From: Diplodia intermedia
Lineage: Eukaryota > Ascomycota > Dothideomycetes > Botryosphaeriales > Botryosphaeriaceae
Length of the DNA stretch: 64,000 bases
Reading direction: 5' to 3'
NCBI GenBank assembly: GCA_021495925.1
Contig: JAKEKT010000023.1
Coordinates: 124,001-188,000 of the forward strand
The notes under the pieces were generated by a model. It saw only the letters and a list, made by a program, of their open reading frames with translations, was not told the DNA's origin and made no database searches. Both the position numbers and the translations under genes were made by a program. Below, one piece after another: positions 54,133-64,000 of this stretch (the first letter of the stretch is position 1; every line of letters starts with the position of its first letter).

Positions 54133-57100
54133 TTACTTCAAGAACCCATCCCGGTCATACAAGCTTCGCGGCGTACTCTGCTCGCTGGGCGGCTGAACCG
54201 AAATCAGCACCTTGGGCGCCAGCACCTCTCTCTGCCTGTCGCTATTACCACCGCCGCCCCTCCCCGTCCACCTCCTCCTCTTCCCCTCCTCTTTCCCGAC
54301 AGTGACGCCACCAGCGGCACCGTTCTTCCCCGTCGGCGTCCGATTCTCGGCATCGGAATCGAAGAACTCGCTGCTCGCCCTTCCAACCACCACAGCACTA
54401 CCGCCACTACCGCCACCACCAGCAGCGGAAACATGATCATCCACCGCCGCCCCACACGTCGTCGCCAAGTCCATGTCCTCCTCACCCCCGCACGGCGTAG
54501 CGTACACGCTCAAACTGCTGCAACTGCTCATCTCCCTATCCTTCCCGGCCCTCTCCACCATCTCCCTCTGCTGCTTCGCGCTCGGGCTCTCCCAAAAGCC
54601 CTGCTCCTCGCCATCCTCCCAGACCCTGGCGTTACCGCTCTGCGGAGGGGTTTGCTCCGGATTCGCCATCTCGAGCTCCCGCCGGCCGAAGATGTTTTCG
54701 TTCTCCGCGAGGATGAGGTCGGTGAGGCTGGTGCAGCTGTCGTCGCCGCCGAGGAAGTGGATGCCGGTGCTGCGGGTGGAGAAGGTGAGGCTGTTGTTGC
54801 TCGTGCTGCCGCAGCCGAAACCGGGACCGCCGCCGCCGCCGCCGCCGCTACTGCCACCGCCAAGGTTCAGGCCGAGGCCGAACATCGGGGGCTTTTGGAT
54901 GACCGCGGAGGCTGGGGGCGTAGTCGTTGTGGCGGTCGTTCTTGTCGTCGTCGTGCTGGTGCGACCCGTGGTGGCGGAGAAGGCGGAGCAGGCGCTGGCG
55001 GATAGCGCTATCGAGTCGGCTGTCGTCGACGACGTGGTCACGGTCGAAGGCGCGACGCTGGGGTGTGGCGAGGGCGCGACTAGCGAGTACGTGCTCGCGG
55101 GGACGAAATGCTTGCTCGGTGAGGAAAAGGCCTTACCGCTGGCGTACTTGCTCCGCCCCTTACTACTGCTGCCGCTGCTGCTACTACCTCCCGCATTGGA
55201 GGCGGTGGTATTTTCCAGCTCGGTCGTCAAGTTGTCGCTCGTCGCCTCGCGTCCGAGTTGCCTGTACCGACGGCTGGTGCGCGAGTCGTCGGCTGCGTCC
55301 GAGTTCATGCGGCGGAGCGCCGCGACTGTCTTGCGCAGGTCGCGGCCAGGCTCGGCGCGTGGGCCCGTCAGGCCGGCGCGTGTGGGTGATGACATCTCTT
55401 TGCTGCGGCGGGGGTCGCGCGGGGGCAATTCGGGTACGGGCGGTGTGGTGGACGTTTTCAGCTTTGGCATCTTGCAGAGGTCTACCGGAGTGGTCTCGAT
55501 GGAGTTGAACATGAGCGTCTTCGGGGAGCAAGGGGGCGAGTCCGTCTGAGAAGCGTTGCGCCCGTGGCTGGGAGGCGTGGCGGGCCTGCACTCATCCTCG
55601 ATTTCCTTTGGTGAAGGCATGTTTAGGACTGGATAATTGAGCAGGGGCGAGTTTGAATTGTAGTTGCGTTTTCTGGATGACGCCGTGTCATCGGTGGCAC
55701 CAGCGCCGGCTGTCGCATCGCCCTCGGAATTAGCCCCAATGGTTTGCGAGCAGTCAGTTATTGCAGTACTGGGAAATGTTGGGATGCTGAAAGCAGAGCC
55801 GCCGCTGATCCTCGGGCCACGCCAGCGTAGAGAACCATCGGCGTTCTCTTGATTGTACTTTGTCAAAGACAGCGTGGGAGACCTTTGCGTTAGTGATGCC
55901 CGAATTGTCGTTGGCGAGAGACGGATTTCGGGTGAAAAGACGCTGATGCTCGGCGGTCGTGGCAGAGGCCTCGTATCTAAGCTGATCATTTCGCCGTCCT
56001 CCGAAGGCTTCTTTTTGTGCATCGATCCAGGCTCTTCTTCGATGCCGTGCATGACTTGAGGGTCCTCAGGCTTCACGGGAGGACCAACTTGCCCAGTGAT
56101 GAGTGACAAACGAATGCAGTTCTGGCGGCGGTGGGACCTCTTCTTCTCCGGACTCGTTCTAGATTTTCCGGACTGCATTGGTGTCGGATCCCATCGAAAT
56201 GGGTTTCCATTGCTGCTACACGATGATGAGGCGTTGGTAGAAGTGCGTGAGAGCTGCTGAGCCAGAGTTCCTTCCTGTGCTGCCAGGTCTTGGTGGGTGG
56301 CGAAGCGGCAACGCTCTGTTGGTGATCCGTCTGAAGAAACCAATGTACGGGAATTGCGACGTGGAGTACTGGGTGCACCACCCATCAAGCTATTGTTTGA
56401 TCGGCTGCGCTGAGATAGCCGGCCCACACTGTTGCTCTCAATCTTAAGCCTTTTGTCCGCCTTCGAGTCGGGACTGCCGTTACGCGAATGATGACCGCTC
56501 GATGCGACTTCCATGGCAAATTGCGCAACGTTGCTCCGGATCGATTCGTCGCGGAAGTGTCGCGGGCTCGAGCTTCCAGTGCTGCTGCGTGCTCGTAGCT
56601 GGGGTAATGGCCGTGGCCCTTTCAATACCAATGACTTGTGCAGTTCATGGCCCGGACTCTGCCTCATCCTAGCATGCGGACTTCGATGGGTATCCGGGCT
56701 GGTAGTGACAAGGATCGAGCTAGTAGCAGACTCGAAACTCGATGCTGACCGCCTGGAGGGACTGTAATCCATGTTGCTGACAGACCTTGAATGCCCAAAT
56801 CTCAAAGGAAGCGGAGGCACTGGGTTCTCCGGGGCCAATCCGGACTGCCTATAGATCAAGCTGAAGTTGCGTCCCAGCCTCTGCGATCCACCGCTTGGAT
56901 GAATCTCTCTGGTAGCCTCGTGCGTGCTGTAGACCGAAGGCACGGAATTCGATCTACCTCTCCGCTTCGGAGACCGAATCACGGTGCCTGAAGGCGAAGG
57001 TACTGGGCTGCTAAAGAGCGGTGCAGGTCGTAGGGCACTGGTCAGGTCCGGGGCAGAATTTGGCTTGCTTGACCCAAATGACGGAGGATACAGCCTTTCG

Positions 57101-57705
57101 AGGGGCGAGTCGGGCATGGGATCGAGTGTAAGCCTGGGCGGCCCTTCTGAAACCCTTTCTTCCTGCTCTTGGATTCGTGGTGGTGAAATATCGAGCATTG
57201 GCTTGGGACTCTCAATGATTGCCGACAGCCTCGAGGCCTTGATGCGCTCCATTTTGATGTGGTTGGGCCCATGTCGGCGCTTATGGAATGGCCACACTTT
57301 TTTATGGCCACTGTGATTGGTGTCCGGCACAGGCTCAATGACTGTTGGGGCTTGTGTCGTCCGTGGGGCTTTGCTGAGGGAAGACTGTCCAAAAGACTCT
57401 TTAGATGGTAGTACTCCCCATCCGGTGGTGTTGTTGTAGGGCAGAAAGGCGTTTCTTCTCAGAACCTGACGCGGTTTGGTCACGCCGTTGCCATCAAGCT
57501 GGACATGCTGCTGACCAAGTCTGATTCCCCGGTTCTCCAAGTCTGCCAGGAGCCGCTTGTGGGCACGAGTAGCACGGACAAGGAGAAAGATCATGCAGAT
57601 CAGCGCAACCAGAATGATGCCACCGGCTACCCCGACCGCGATCCATACTGCAGGAGGTATCGTAGCTGGACGCGTTCCATCCCGGGGGCTTAGGCGGTCT
57701 GCCAT
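54133..57705 (-). CDS. Large single-pass membrane protein with long disordered cytoplasmic tail
   Basis: A single frame of 1,190 codons. A short N-terminus is followed by one strong transmembrane helix at about residues 20-44 (AVWIAVGVAGGIILVALICM) and then basic residues, so the long part is probably cytoplasmic. That part is rich in Ser, Pro, Arg and Thr, with many possible phosphorylation sites, a Gly-rich run near residue 955 and Thr/Ser-rich low-complexity stretches. Short conserved-looking islands occur at the two ends, for instance RRNAFLPYNNTTGWGVLPS near residue 84 and VLISVQPPSEQ near the C-terminus. I do not recognise a family. The last codons (TTGAAGTAAGTAC) contain a perfect GTAAGT splice donor, so a further 3' exon is possible. 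Confidence 0.75.
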   Translation of the reverse strand: MADRLSPRDGTRPATIPPAVWIAVGVAGGIILVALICMIFLLVRATRAHKRLLADLENRGIRLGQQHVQLDGNGVTKPRQVLRRNAFLPYNNTTGWGVLPSKESFGQSSLSKAPRTTQAPTVIEPVPDTNHSGHKKVWPFHKRRHGPNHIKMERIKASRLSAIIESPKPMLDISPPRIQEQEERVSEGPPRLTLDPMPDSPLERLYPPSFGSSKPNSAPDLTSALRPAPLFSSPVPSPSGTVIRSPKRRGRSNSVPSVYSTHEATREIHPSGGSQRLGRNFSLIYRQSGLAPENPVPPLPLRFGHSRSVSNMDYSPSRRSASSFESATSSILVTTSPDTHRSPHARMRQSPGHELHKSLVLKGPRPLPQLRARSSTGSSSPRHFRDESIRSNVAQFAMEVASSGHHSRNGSPDSKADKRLKIESNSVGRLSQRSRSNNSLMGGAPSTPRRNSRTLVSSDGSPTERCRFATHQDLAAQEGTLAQQLSRTSTNASSSCSSNGNPFRWDPTPMQSGKSRTSPEKKRSHRRQNCIRLSLITGQVGPPVKPEDPQVMHGIEEEPGSMHKKKPSEDGEMISLDTRPLPRPPSISVFSPEIRLSPTTIRASLTQRSPTLSLTKYNQENADGSLRWRGPRISGGSAFSIPTFPSTAITDCSQTIGANSEGDATAGAGATDDTASSRKRNYNSNSPLLNYPVLNMPSPKEIEDECRPATPPSHGRNASQTDSPPCSPKTLMFNSIETTPVDLCKMPKLKTSTTPPVPELPPRDPRRSKEMSSPTRAGLTGPRAEPGRDLRKTVAALRRMNSDAADDSRTSRRYRQLGREATSDNLTTELENTTASNAGGSSSSGSSSKGRSKYASGKAFSSPSKHFVPASTYSLVAPSPHPSVAPSTVTTSSTTADSIALSASACSAFSATTGRTSTTTTRTTATTTTPPASAVIQKPPMFGLGLNLGGGSSGGGGGGGPGFGCGSTSNNSLTFSTRSTGIHFLGGDDSCTSLTDLILAENENIFGRRELEMANPEQTPPQSGNARVWEDGEEQGFWESPSAKQQREMVERAGKDREMSSCSSLSVYATPCGGEEDMDLATTCGAAVDDHVSAAGGGGSGGSAVVVGRASSEFFDSDAENRTPTGKNGAAGGVTVGKEEGKRRRWTGRGGGGNSDRQREVLAPKVLISVQPPSEQSTPRSLYDRDGFLK

Positions 57706-59211
57706 TGCGAACTCGACTATTGTTGGATGGCCTGGATGAGGTATGCAGTCGTGGTCTCGCTACACGGCCCCCTCCCACGTTCCGGCCTGCATACCCTGCG
57801 ATAGGGGCCAACGATCCGAAGCGTCGATCCTGGGCTGTTGAGATCAAAGCCGAGCACGTGGAAGAGTAGAGTTATGGGGTCGGGCGGGCTCCTGGATGCA
57901 GCGGCAACAACGGGCAAAAAACGAAGACGGCGACAGAGCAGCACACAGGACGAGGGACATGGCCAGGAAAAGGAAAGGCAAAATGCGAGCGGCGGGGAGA
58001 CGACATGTGGCGTGTAATTAGATCTAGTCTGGTATGCAATGTCTCGAAAACAACAGCTCAGGAATGTACTCGGAGAGCAGATGAACCAACAAACAACAAT
58101 GGGAGAAGGAACGCAAGGGATGGGAAATCAAAGCGACAGGCGAGGCGGCTGGGAAAAATGTGCCCTATAAGACGACTACAGCCTTGATGCTTACCAAAGA
58201 TGGAGCGAGACATGGTGGCGGCTCCGAGCATGCAGTGAGGAGCACATGCGGTAGAGGCTCGCCGAGACGTGAAACCGACGTGTCGGTGGGAGGGGAGCAT
58301 GTCGACCGCGGTTTCGCATGTGACGAGTCGTGGGAGCGCGTGTGCAAAGCATTGTATGCAGATGGAGGGAGGTGTTGAGGGTTGTTGGCGGGGCCAAGGG
58401 ACGCCTCAACGGGCCCATCCATGGCGCCGGGCCTGCCAGAGCGCGTGCAGTTATGCACCTGCGTGGCCGGCAGAAATCGAATTCATCACGATGCATCGGC
58501 GGCACGGAGTGAGTTGAGCACCAGGGCGGGAGGGGTCGAAAAGTCAAAGCTGGGCCCGCGCAGCCGTAAATCGGCGACGTTTGGCTGCGCGTCGCCCAAA
58601 CGACCCGCCGGATCGGGCAAGACGAACACAATCGACGGGCGCGCGAGGCGAGACCCCCGTCTGGCCACGCTGGCTTGGGTAGGCGGTTATGTCATTGGAC
58701 GGGCCGGGGCTTGGTCAGCCCCGCGCGCAGAGTCGTGAGCAAGGTGGGCGGTGGCCAGGCGGCGTGAGTGGGCCCGGCGGCACAGTTCTGGGCAGAGAGA
58801 GCGGGGCATTGAGCCGCCGCGCGAGCAGCGCAGCGCGCGACGAGCGGCAGGGCGGAGGCAATTGCGCTCGCAAGAGGTGCCACTGGGTGCTGGCAATCGG
58901 GGCTTCGCAGGCGGCTTCGATGGGGTCACGTCATTGTTGCTGGAGGGGAGCGTGCAGGGGCCGTGGTTGGAGCCGTGGGTGTCCCCGGGCTCCACCGGCG
59001 GCCGGCCGATGGCCTGCGAATGAACGCATCTGCCCCGCCATGGATCCTCTCAGAGCTTCCCTCCAGCTCGATCGACCCCTCCTTTAAAAGCTGCCCGTCC
59101 CGCGCCTTTGCTTGCTTCTCTCCATCTTCTCATCTACCATCTCCATCCAATTGCACTCATATACCCAACCGCTCATCCCACTTAATTTTTTCTCCCCCGA
59201 ATTACATCACC
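57706..59211. other. Intergenic, divergent promoters
   Basis: A 1.5-kb stretch between two divergent genes. Open frames up to about 146 codons overlap on both strands and look random. The right end carries promoter features of the dehydrogenase gene: a TTTAAAAG element and a long CT-rich leader. Confidence 0.55.
59083..59090 (+). promoter_or_regulatory. TATA-like element and CT-rich leader of the dehydrogenase gene
   Basis: TTTAAAAG lies about 122 bp upstream of the ATG at 59212. The following 110 bp are strongly pyrimidine-rich (for example CTTCTCTCCATCTTCTC), typical for highly expressed genes of filamentous fungi. Inferred from position and composition. Confidence 0.5.
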
Positions 59212-60269
59212 ATGTCTGACGGCGCCATCAACAACGGAGTCTTCTCCCTCGTACGTTGCCCCTCGTCTGCGGCACGCATCGGGACTGTTCGGAGCTGACA
59301 GCGACACCACAGAACAACACTGCTGCCCCCAAGCAGGACCAGGTCCTCCCTCTCTTCTCTCTGAAGGGCAAGACCGCCATCGTCTCCGGCGCTGGCGCTG
59401 GTATCGGTCTGGCTGTCGCCCACGGCTTCGCTGAGGCCGGCGCCAACGTTGCCATCTGGTACAACAGCAACAAGAAGGCTATCGAGCGCGCTGCCGAGAT
59501 CGAGAAGAAGTACGGCGTGAAGTGTAAGTCGAGCTCCAACACAGCACCTTGATGGATGGACGCCATGGCTGACGGCATTGCAGGCAAGGCCTACCAGGTC
59601 AACGTCACCGACGAGGCCAACGTCAAGAAGCAGGTCTACGACATCGTCAAGGAGTTCAACGGCCGTCTGGACATCTTCGTCGCCAACTCCGGCATCCCGT
59701 GGACCCAGGGCCCCGCCATCGATGGCGAGGTTGCCCACTACCACAAGGTCGTCTCCACCGACCTTGACGGCACCTTCTTCTGCGCTCGCGCCGTCGGTGA
59801 GATCTGGAGGAGGCAGTGGAAGGAGGGCACCGACCTCAACGGCAACAAGCTCGAGAACTACAGCTACGGTAGCTTCATCGCCACCGCCTCGATGTCTGGT
59901 CACATCGTGAACATTCCCCAGCTCCAGGCTGCGTAAGTACCCTGCCACTGGCTTGTGCAGAACCAATTTACTGACCGTCCTCACAGCTACAACGCCGCCA
60001 AGGCTGGTGTCATCCACCTCTGCCGCTCTCTCGCCGTTGAGTGGGTCAACTTCGCCCGCGCCAACTCCATCTCCCCCGGCTACATGGCCACCGAGATCTC
60101 CGACTTCATTCCCCAGGAGACCAAGGACATCTGGAAGAGCAAGATCCCCATGGGCCGTGAGGGTGAGGCCTACGAGCTCAAGGGTGCTTACCTGTACCTC
60201 GCCTCCGACGCCTCCTCTTACACCACCGGTGCCGACATCATCGTCGACGGCGGCTACGCCCTCCCTTAA
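59212..60269 (+). CDS. NADP(H)-dependent short-chain dehydrogenase, mannitol dehydrogenase/sorbose reductase type
   Basis: Four exons (59212-59250, 59313-59523, 59584-59932, 59987-60269; introns 62, 60 and 54 bp) encode 293 residues. The classical SDR features are all there: the cofactor loop SGAGAGIG (G39, G43, G45), the NSG motif after LDIFVA, catalytic S188, and Y201-N-A-A-K205. ISPGYMATE and the DGGYALP end fit the group of fungal polyol/ketose reductases (mannitol 2-dehydrogenase, sorbose reductase Sou1, L-xylulose reductase). The NNKK-type residues after the second beta strand (YNSNKKA) suit NADPH. Codon use is very C-biased and the leader is CT-rich, pointing to high expression. The actual substrate (fructose/mannitol, sorbose or xylulose) cannot be decided from sequence. 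Confidence 0.93.
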
Positions 60270-63200
60270 GCGAAGCGTTGCGCTTTGTTATTGATTTGAC
60301 GATTGGATGGACAATACCTGGATATCAAAAGCCAAATACTCTCTTGGTTGAGCCAAGAGGGGGCAGTGCACCTGTTTAGCTCTCGCCTTGATAGATAAAG
60401 ATTTAACGCGAAATGAAAAATACCACTTCTGCTTCAACCACCTGCTCTATCCTGCTCCAGATATTACTCTGGTGCAACATGTCGATGTGAGTTCCGACAG
60501 GCAAAACCACCGCGCAACCCGCCACGGGTGTTGATTGCTGCCTTGAGTTCACATGCTATGGTGCGGGGTTTTGTGGAGCAAGCGTGGGGCGTTCACGCAT
60601 GGTATCACGAGAGTCATTCGACAAGACTGACGTGGGAGCGGATTCCTGACTCTTGGTGAGGCCAGTTCGCGTAGTACAGTGACATTGCTAGTGGGGATGG
60701 AGCTCTTGCGGTGGCGGTCTTTTGTCGAAACACTTATCGTACGTTGACGTCCTGATCAACGCTCCCTCTAGCTCGGATCACCCGCGCGCTGCTACAACGT
60801 TGAGCTAGCCTTATGATGTCGCTGTTTTTGTAGCCATCGACCAGTAGTCGGATCAATTCATCACCAAAACCAGCTCGTGGCAGGTACAGCCGAAACACTC
60901 GTAGGAGCCTGTAACGACACGCAGCTTTGAGTTCCTTTGTTCTCTTTGTTGATCAGCGCTTGTCGTGGCTTCGAAGACAATTGTTTTGTCGAACACATGT
61001 GATTGATCGACCACCACAGCTATACCTCCAAACGCCACGCAAACATCAAACACCCAGAAGAAGCTATGACCTCGTCCCACAACAGCTATCCTACATACCC
61101 TACGTAGCAGGCCAGCTTATAGTTAGCTCGAAAGCACGGGGTTGCCCGACTGACCGGTCAGAGCCTACCTACTTTATGAACAAATTTATTCACACAGCCC
61201 TAAGCACCGGTCACCCGTCACCGCTTCCCACCCAAACCCAAACCCAAAATTTCTCCGATGCGCCGGATCTTGGGATCTGTATGTTGTGCGACGTAGCAAA
61301 GCGCGAGCCTTCCCTGGGATCTCATACGTCTCTCCATTTTAATTTGATTTTCCAGCCCATTAATTTTTGCTTTGGGCCGTTTTTAGACTAAGGGCTTCTC
61401 GAGAAAAGTGGTGGGGTGCACCACGTCGAACTATGGTTGAACACGCAATCTATCTAGAATATTCTTCCCGGCAGCCAGGGAGCACATGCTGTCCTCTGCT
61501 TCATTTCCTTGGCCTAGCCCCATCCCCCTTCTCTCGAATTCTAGAAGCAGATGAGAAGAAGAAAAGAGGAAGGGGGGAAAAAGCAAAGGCACCCAGAGCG
61601 GCAGCATCCGAACACGGGTCACGGAAAATAACGTACGAACCCAAATGCCGGGGATACAATCGGCGCAATAACAACGATCCCATATGCACGAACATCTCGG
61701 TAACTACAGTGATACGGGGTCGGGTCGAATACGCAAAAACCAGCCACTTTGTTGAAAGCCTAAAAACTCTGGACGGGCCGGCTCGGGCAGAGCAAAGCAG
61801 CCCGCCTGTCCCAACACCACGGATTGGCTAGAAGTCGGCCCAATCCATCGGGACGTTGCAACGTGGTCGCGCCGTGCAACGCGGCCTGAAATTTCGGGAG
61901 CGGGAAAGTAAGACGGGAAGAGAGATCGGGCTGGGCTTGGGATGTGTGGATGCACGGGAAGTCGGCTGCCCGCTCCTACTGATCTGTGTGTTGCAGGCGC
62001 GCCGGCGCCGTGTGGCGTTGGGGTCCAGGCACAAGCCGGAAGATTTTTGTGTCGCATATCGAGATACTATTTTCGGAAAAAAGCAGAGAAATTCTGGGGC
62101 CGGCCAATGAGGGAGGATCGTGGCATGCAGGAAGAAAATTGTGATTGGCTTGCGTGCCGTGGCTGTTCCTTTGGTTTCCTTTTTCGCGTCTGCGGGGAGT
62201 CGTGGTATGCCTAGACTCGAAGAGGTTAAACAGAAAGAACGACGAGATAAATGCGTACAGGCTGTGTTAAGCATGCGCAGAAGTAGGTTCAAGGCTGGAC
62301 TATCGATTTTTATTCTCGCCTGAGGTACCTACCTACCTTCTCTGCTCGCGGAGGCCTCTCCGGGGGTTTCCACTACATGTGTACCGGATCACACCTGTCG
62401 GAAACAGCGTGCCCGGAAACATGCTAGCATGCATCTCTTGTTCCTACTCAAACGAGCCGCGCGGTTAGTCCGGAGACATGCTGTTTCATCTAGTCATCCA
62501 TCATGTCTTTAGATTCCGGCGGAAGTGCGGGAGAGCAGGGCGACCCGCAAAAAAGGTCAAGGAGGATCCCAACCCAGGGCTGTGGTAACTACACCTCGCC
62601 TATTTCGTGCTACGCCCACGGTTTAATACTGCCCATGCTGTCAAGGCGCGGGTAAGCGAGCAATGCTAGTGCGTGTCGCCCCATTGCTTGGGCCACGATG
62701 ACAGCGGCGTGGCGGTCCGATCATGGCGGGTGGCTTCGCCGTTTCCACGGGGATCGATGGAAGTAGGGCTCTTGAACTGATCGGCCTGTGTTAATTTTCT
62801 GTTGCCCCTGCATTGAATCCAAGATGTGCCCTGCAGTCAGCACTGCTCCTCACCGCCACAGTAGACAAGCTCAGGCAATCATCATTGCAACGGAGATGGC
62901 AGCACTTGGTAGGGCGTAGGGTTAAGCAACGGCTGAACGCGGACATGTAGTGAGAAACTACGACGGACATGACCGAATGATTGCCTCATTGATCAACGCC
63001 ACATTCCTTGTTAGTTCGTTGTCATGCCTCCCGACCCGACCGTGTAGGGCGTACGGCAAGTCCGAAGCACTGCAAGTTTCTTCCGCGTCCGAGAGCGGCC
63101 ATGGAAATAACCCACAAGGATATCCGGGGCCAAGCTGGGGGGCACGCCTTGGTGGAGCACAGTCACACGCTTGTTGAGCCAGCCACATGGACCCGACTGA

Positions 63201-64000
63201 ACAACTAGCTCCCGTGATCTGCGTCGGGCGTCCGGATTGCAGGCGCATGGCTGACTGAGAGCTGCAGTGAAACATTGGCTTTCTCCGTTGCCGCCGCTGG
63301 CCCGCTTGCCGGACGGTGCGCAGGTGCATCTCAAGGCGGCGGCGGAGGAAGGGCATCCAGGGACTCCGCCGAACGGATTGCTTGCCTGGTTGCTTAGTGT
63401 GGGGCCGGTACTTTCCACTCCCATTCAGCTGGCAGGACAATGCGGGTGGGTATCACCGTGCTCGACGCATGGCCGTGCATGCCACTGTCAGCTGCCAGAG
63501 CGGCCGTCCCGTTTGCGCGGACGAGCACGCGCGAGCTGCAGGAGCGTTGTACCAGCTGGCCGGGGCAAAGAGCCAGAGAAAGGCTCAGGTAGCACGGGAA
63601 AACAGGCGAGATTCCAGAATGCTGTGCCAGCGGCTGAGAAAGGAATGGACCGGGCTGTTCTGTGCGCTCCAAAGCGCGGCAGATGCAGGAGAGCAGCTGC
63701 AGATGACGCCGGCGGGTTGCACGTATCGCGGCGCCAGGTGACGAGCGTGGTTACGTCGAGAGAGCTTAGCCGAGCTACGTAATCCGGTTGGTGGTCGCGG
63801 AGCGGGAGTGCCTGAAGCTAAAAAGGTGCGTAGGGATGACGAAATGGGACTGTGCGAGCAGAGAAAGGAGTGCACGAGTGGCAAGGAAAAATGACCGGCC
63901 GCTATAGCGCAGCGATCCTTAGTCAATGCAGAGCAGCACTTGACGAGTGCCAAGACGTGCGTTTGGGGAAGTTTACGGACGAAACGGGGGAGCGCAAAAA
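60270..64000. other. 3.7-kb region without a supported gene
   Basis: After the dehydrogenase gene nothing convincing is found to the window end. The largest open frames (160 codons minus at 62958-63440; 171 codons plus at 63267-63782) overlap each other antisense, lack domains and have no intron-linked partners. A small TACC-type repeat lies near 62324-62337. No transposon ends, telomeric repeats or rRNA were noticed. Confidence 0.55.

Noticed and set aside
53893..55549. Long plus-strand open frames (370 and 358 codons) antisense to the large membrane protein
   Set aside because: They overlap each other in different frames and mirror Ser/Gly/Thr-rich codons; no domain.
60770..60830. Possible tRNA on the minus strand (GGCTAGCTCAACGTTGTAGC resembles an A-box)
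   Set aside because: The D stem is imperfect, no anticodon stem with a U33-type loop forms, and no GGTTCGANTCC-like B-box follows at the right distance.
62958..63782. Overlapping 160-codon (minus) and 171-codon (plus) frames near the right end
   Set aside because: They are antisense to each other, have no recognisable content and no introns or neighbours that support them.

Overview
This window looks like chromosomal DNA of a filamentous ascomycete (Pezizomycotina). Most genes carry short introns of about 47-170 bp with GTANGT-type donors, CTNAC branch sites and YAG acceptors. Genes are densely packed on both strands, and the gene set includes a Zn2Cys6 regulator, a CipC-type stress protein, a fungal ceramide glucosyltransferase and a mannitol/sorbose-type reductase. 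A dothideomycete is my guess only; no rRNA or other phylogenetic marker is present to prove it. For the spliced genes modelled from start to stop, exon phases add up to one uninterrupted reading frame.

Layout, left to right. 1-1199: AIF/FSP1-like flavoprotein, minus strand, cut by the window edge. 2991-4658 and 4948-6948: divergent pair SPO11 (meiotic double-strand-break enzyme) and CAF-1 large subunit. 8239-9849: membrane-anchored protein with an aspartic-protease fold. 10310-12036: ceramide glucosyltransferase. 12342-13469: low-complexity protein. 14807-17533: Zn2Cys6 transcription factor with seven exons. 18801-20415: second aspartic-protease-fold membrane protein. 21089-22138: secreted protein of unknown role. 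22744-23181: small low-complexity protein. 23552-25566: cytosolic glutamyl-tRNA synthetase. 26444-38073: TRA1, the 3,830-residue pseudokinase of SAGA and NuA4. 38808-42231: SYG1/XPR1 phosphate-export-type protein. 43187-43746: CipC-like stress protein. 44666-45621: thioesterase-fold protein that has lost its catalytic serine. 45622-48402: 2.8 kb without a protein gene but with a structured Pol III-like element at 46759-46950. 48403-49637: F-box-like protein. 50567-51965 and 52496-53419: divergent pair NPY1 (NADH pyrophosphatase) and an ICln-type methylosome/chloride-regulator protein. 54133-57705: large single-pass membrane protein of unknown role. 59212-60269: short-chain dehydrogenase. 60270-64000: 3.7 kb with no gene I can support.

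Most of this is ordinary housekeeping and regulatory content; I see no biosynthetic cluster, CRISPR array or intact transposon. The least explained items are: (i) the RNA-like element at 46759-46950, with A-box and B-box motifs, three inverted repeats and a T5 terminator; (ii) two SPO11 introns sharing a 19/20-nt motif, reminiscent of introner-like elements; (iii) three proteins with degenerate catalytic sites (two aspartic-protease folds and one thioesterase fold); and (iv) a zinc-cluster domain split by an intron, with an 8-codon micro-exon. Several very long open frames lie antisense to GC-rich genes and are judged to be codon-bias shadows.
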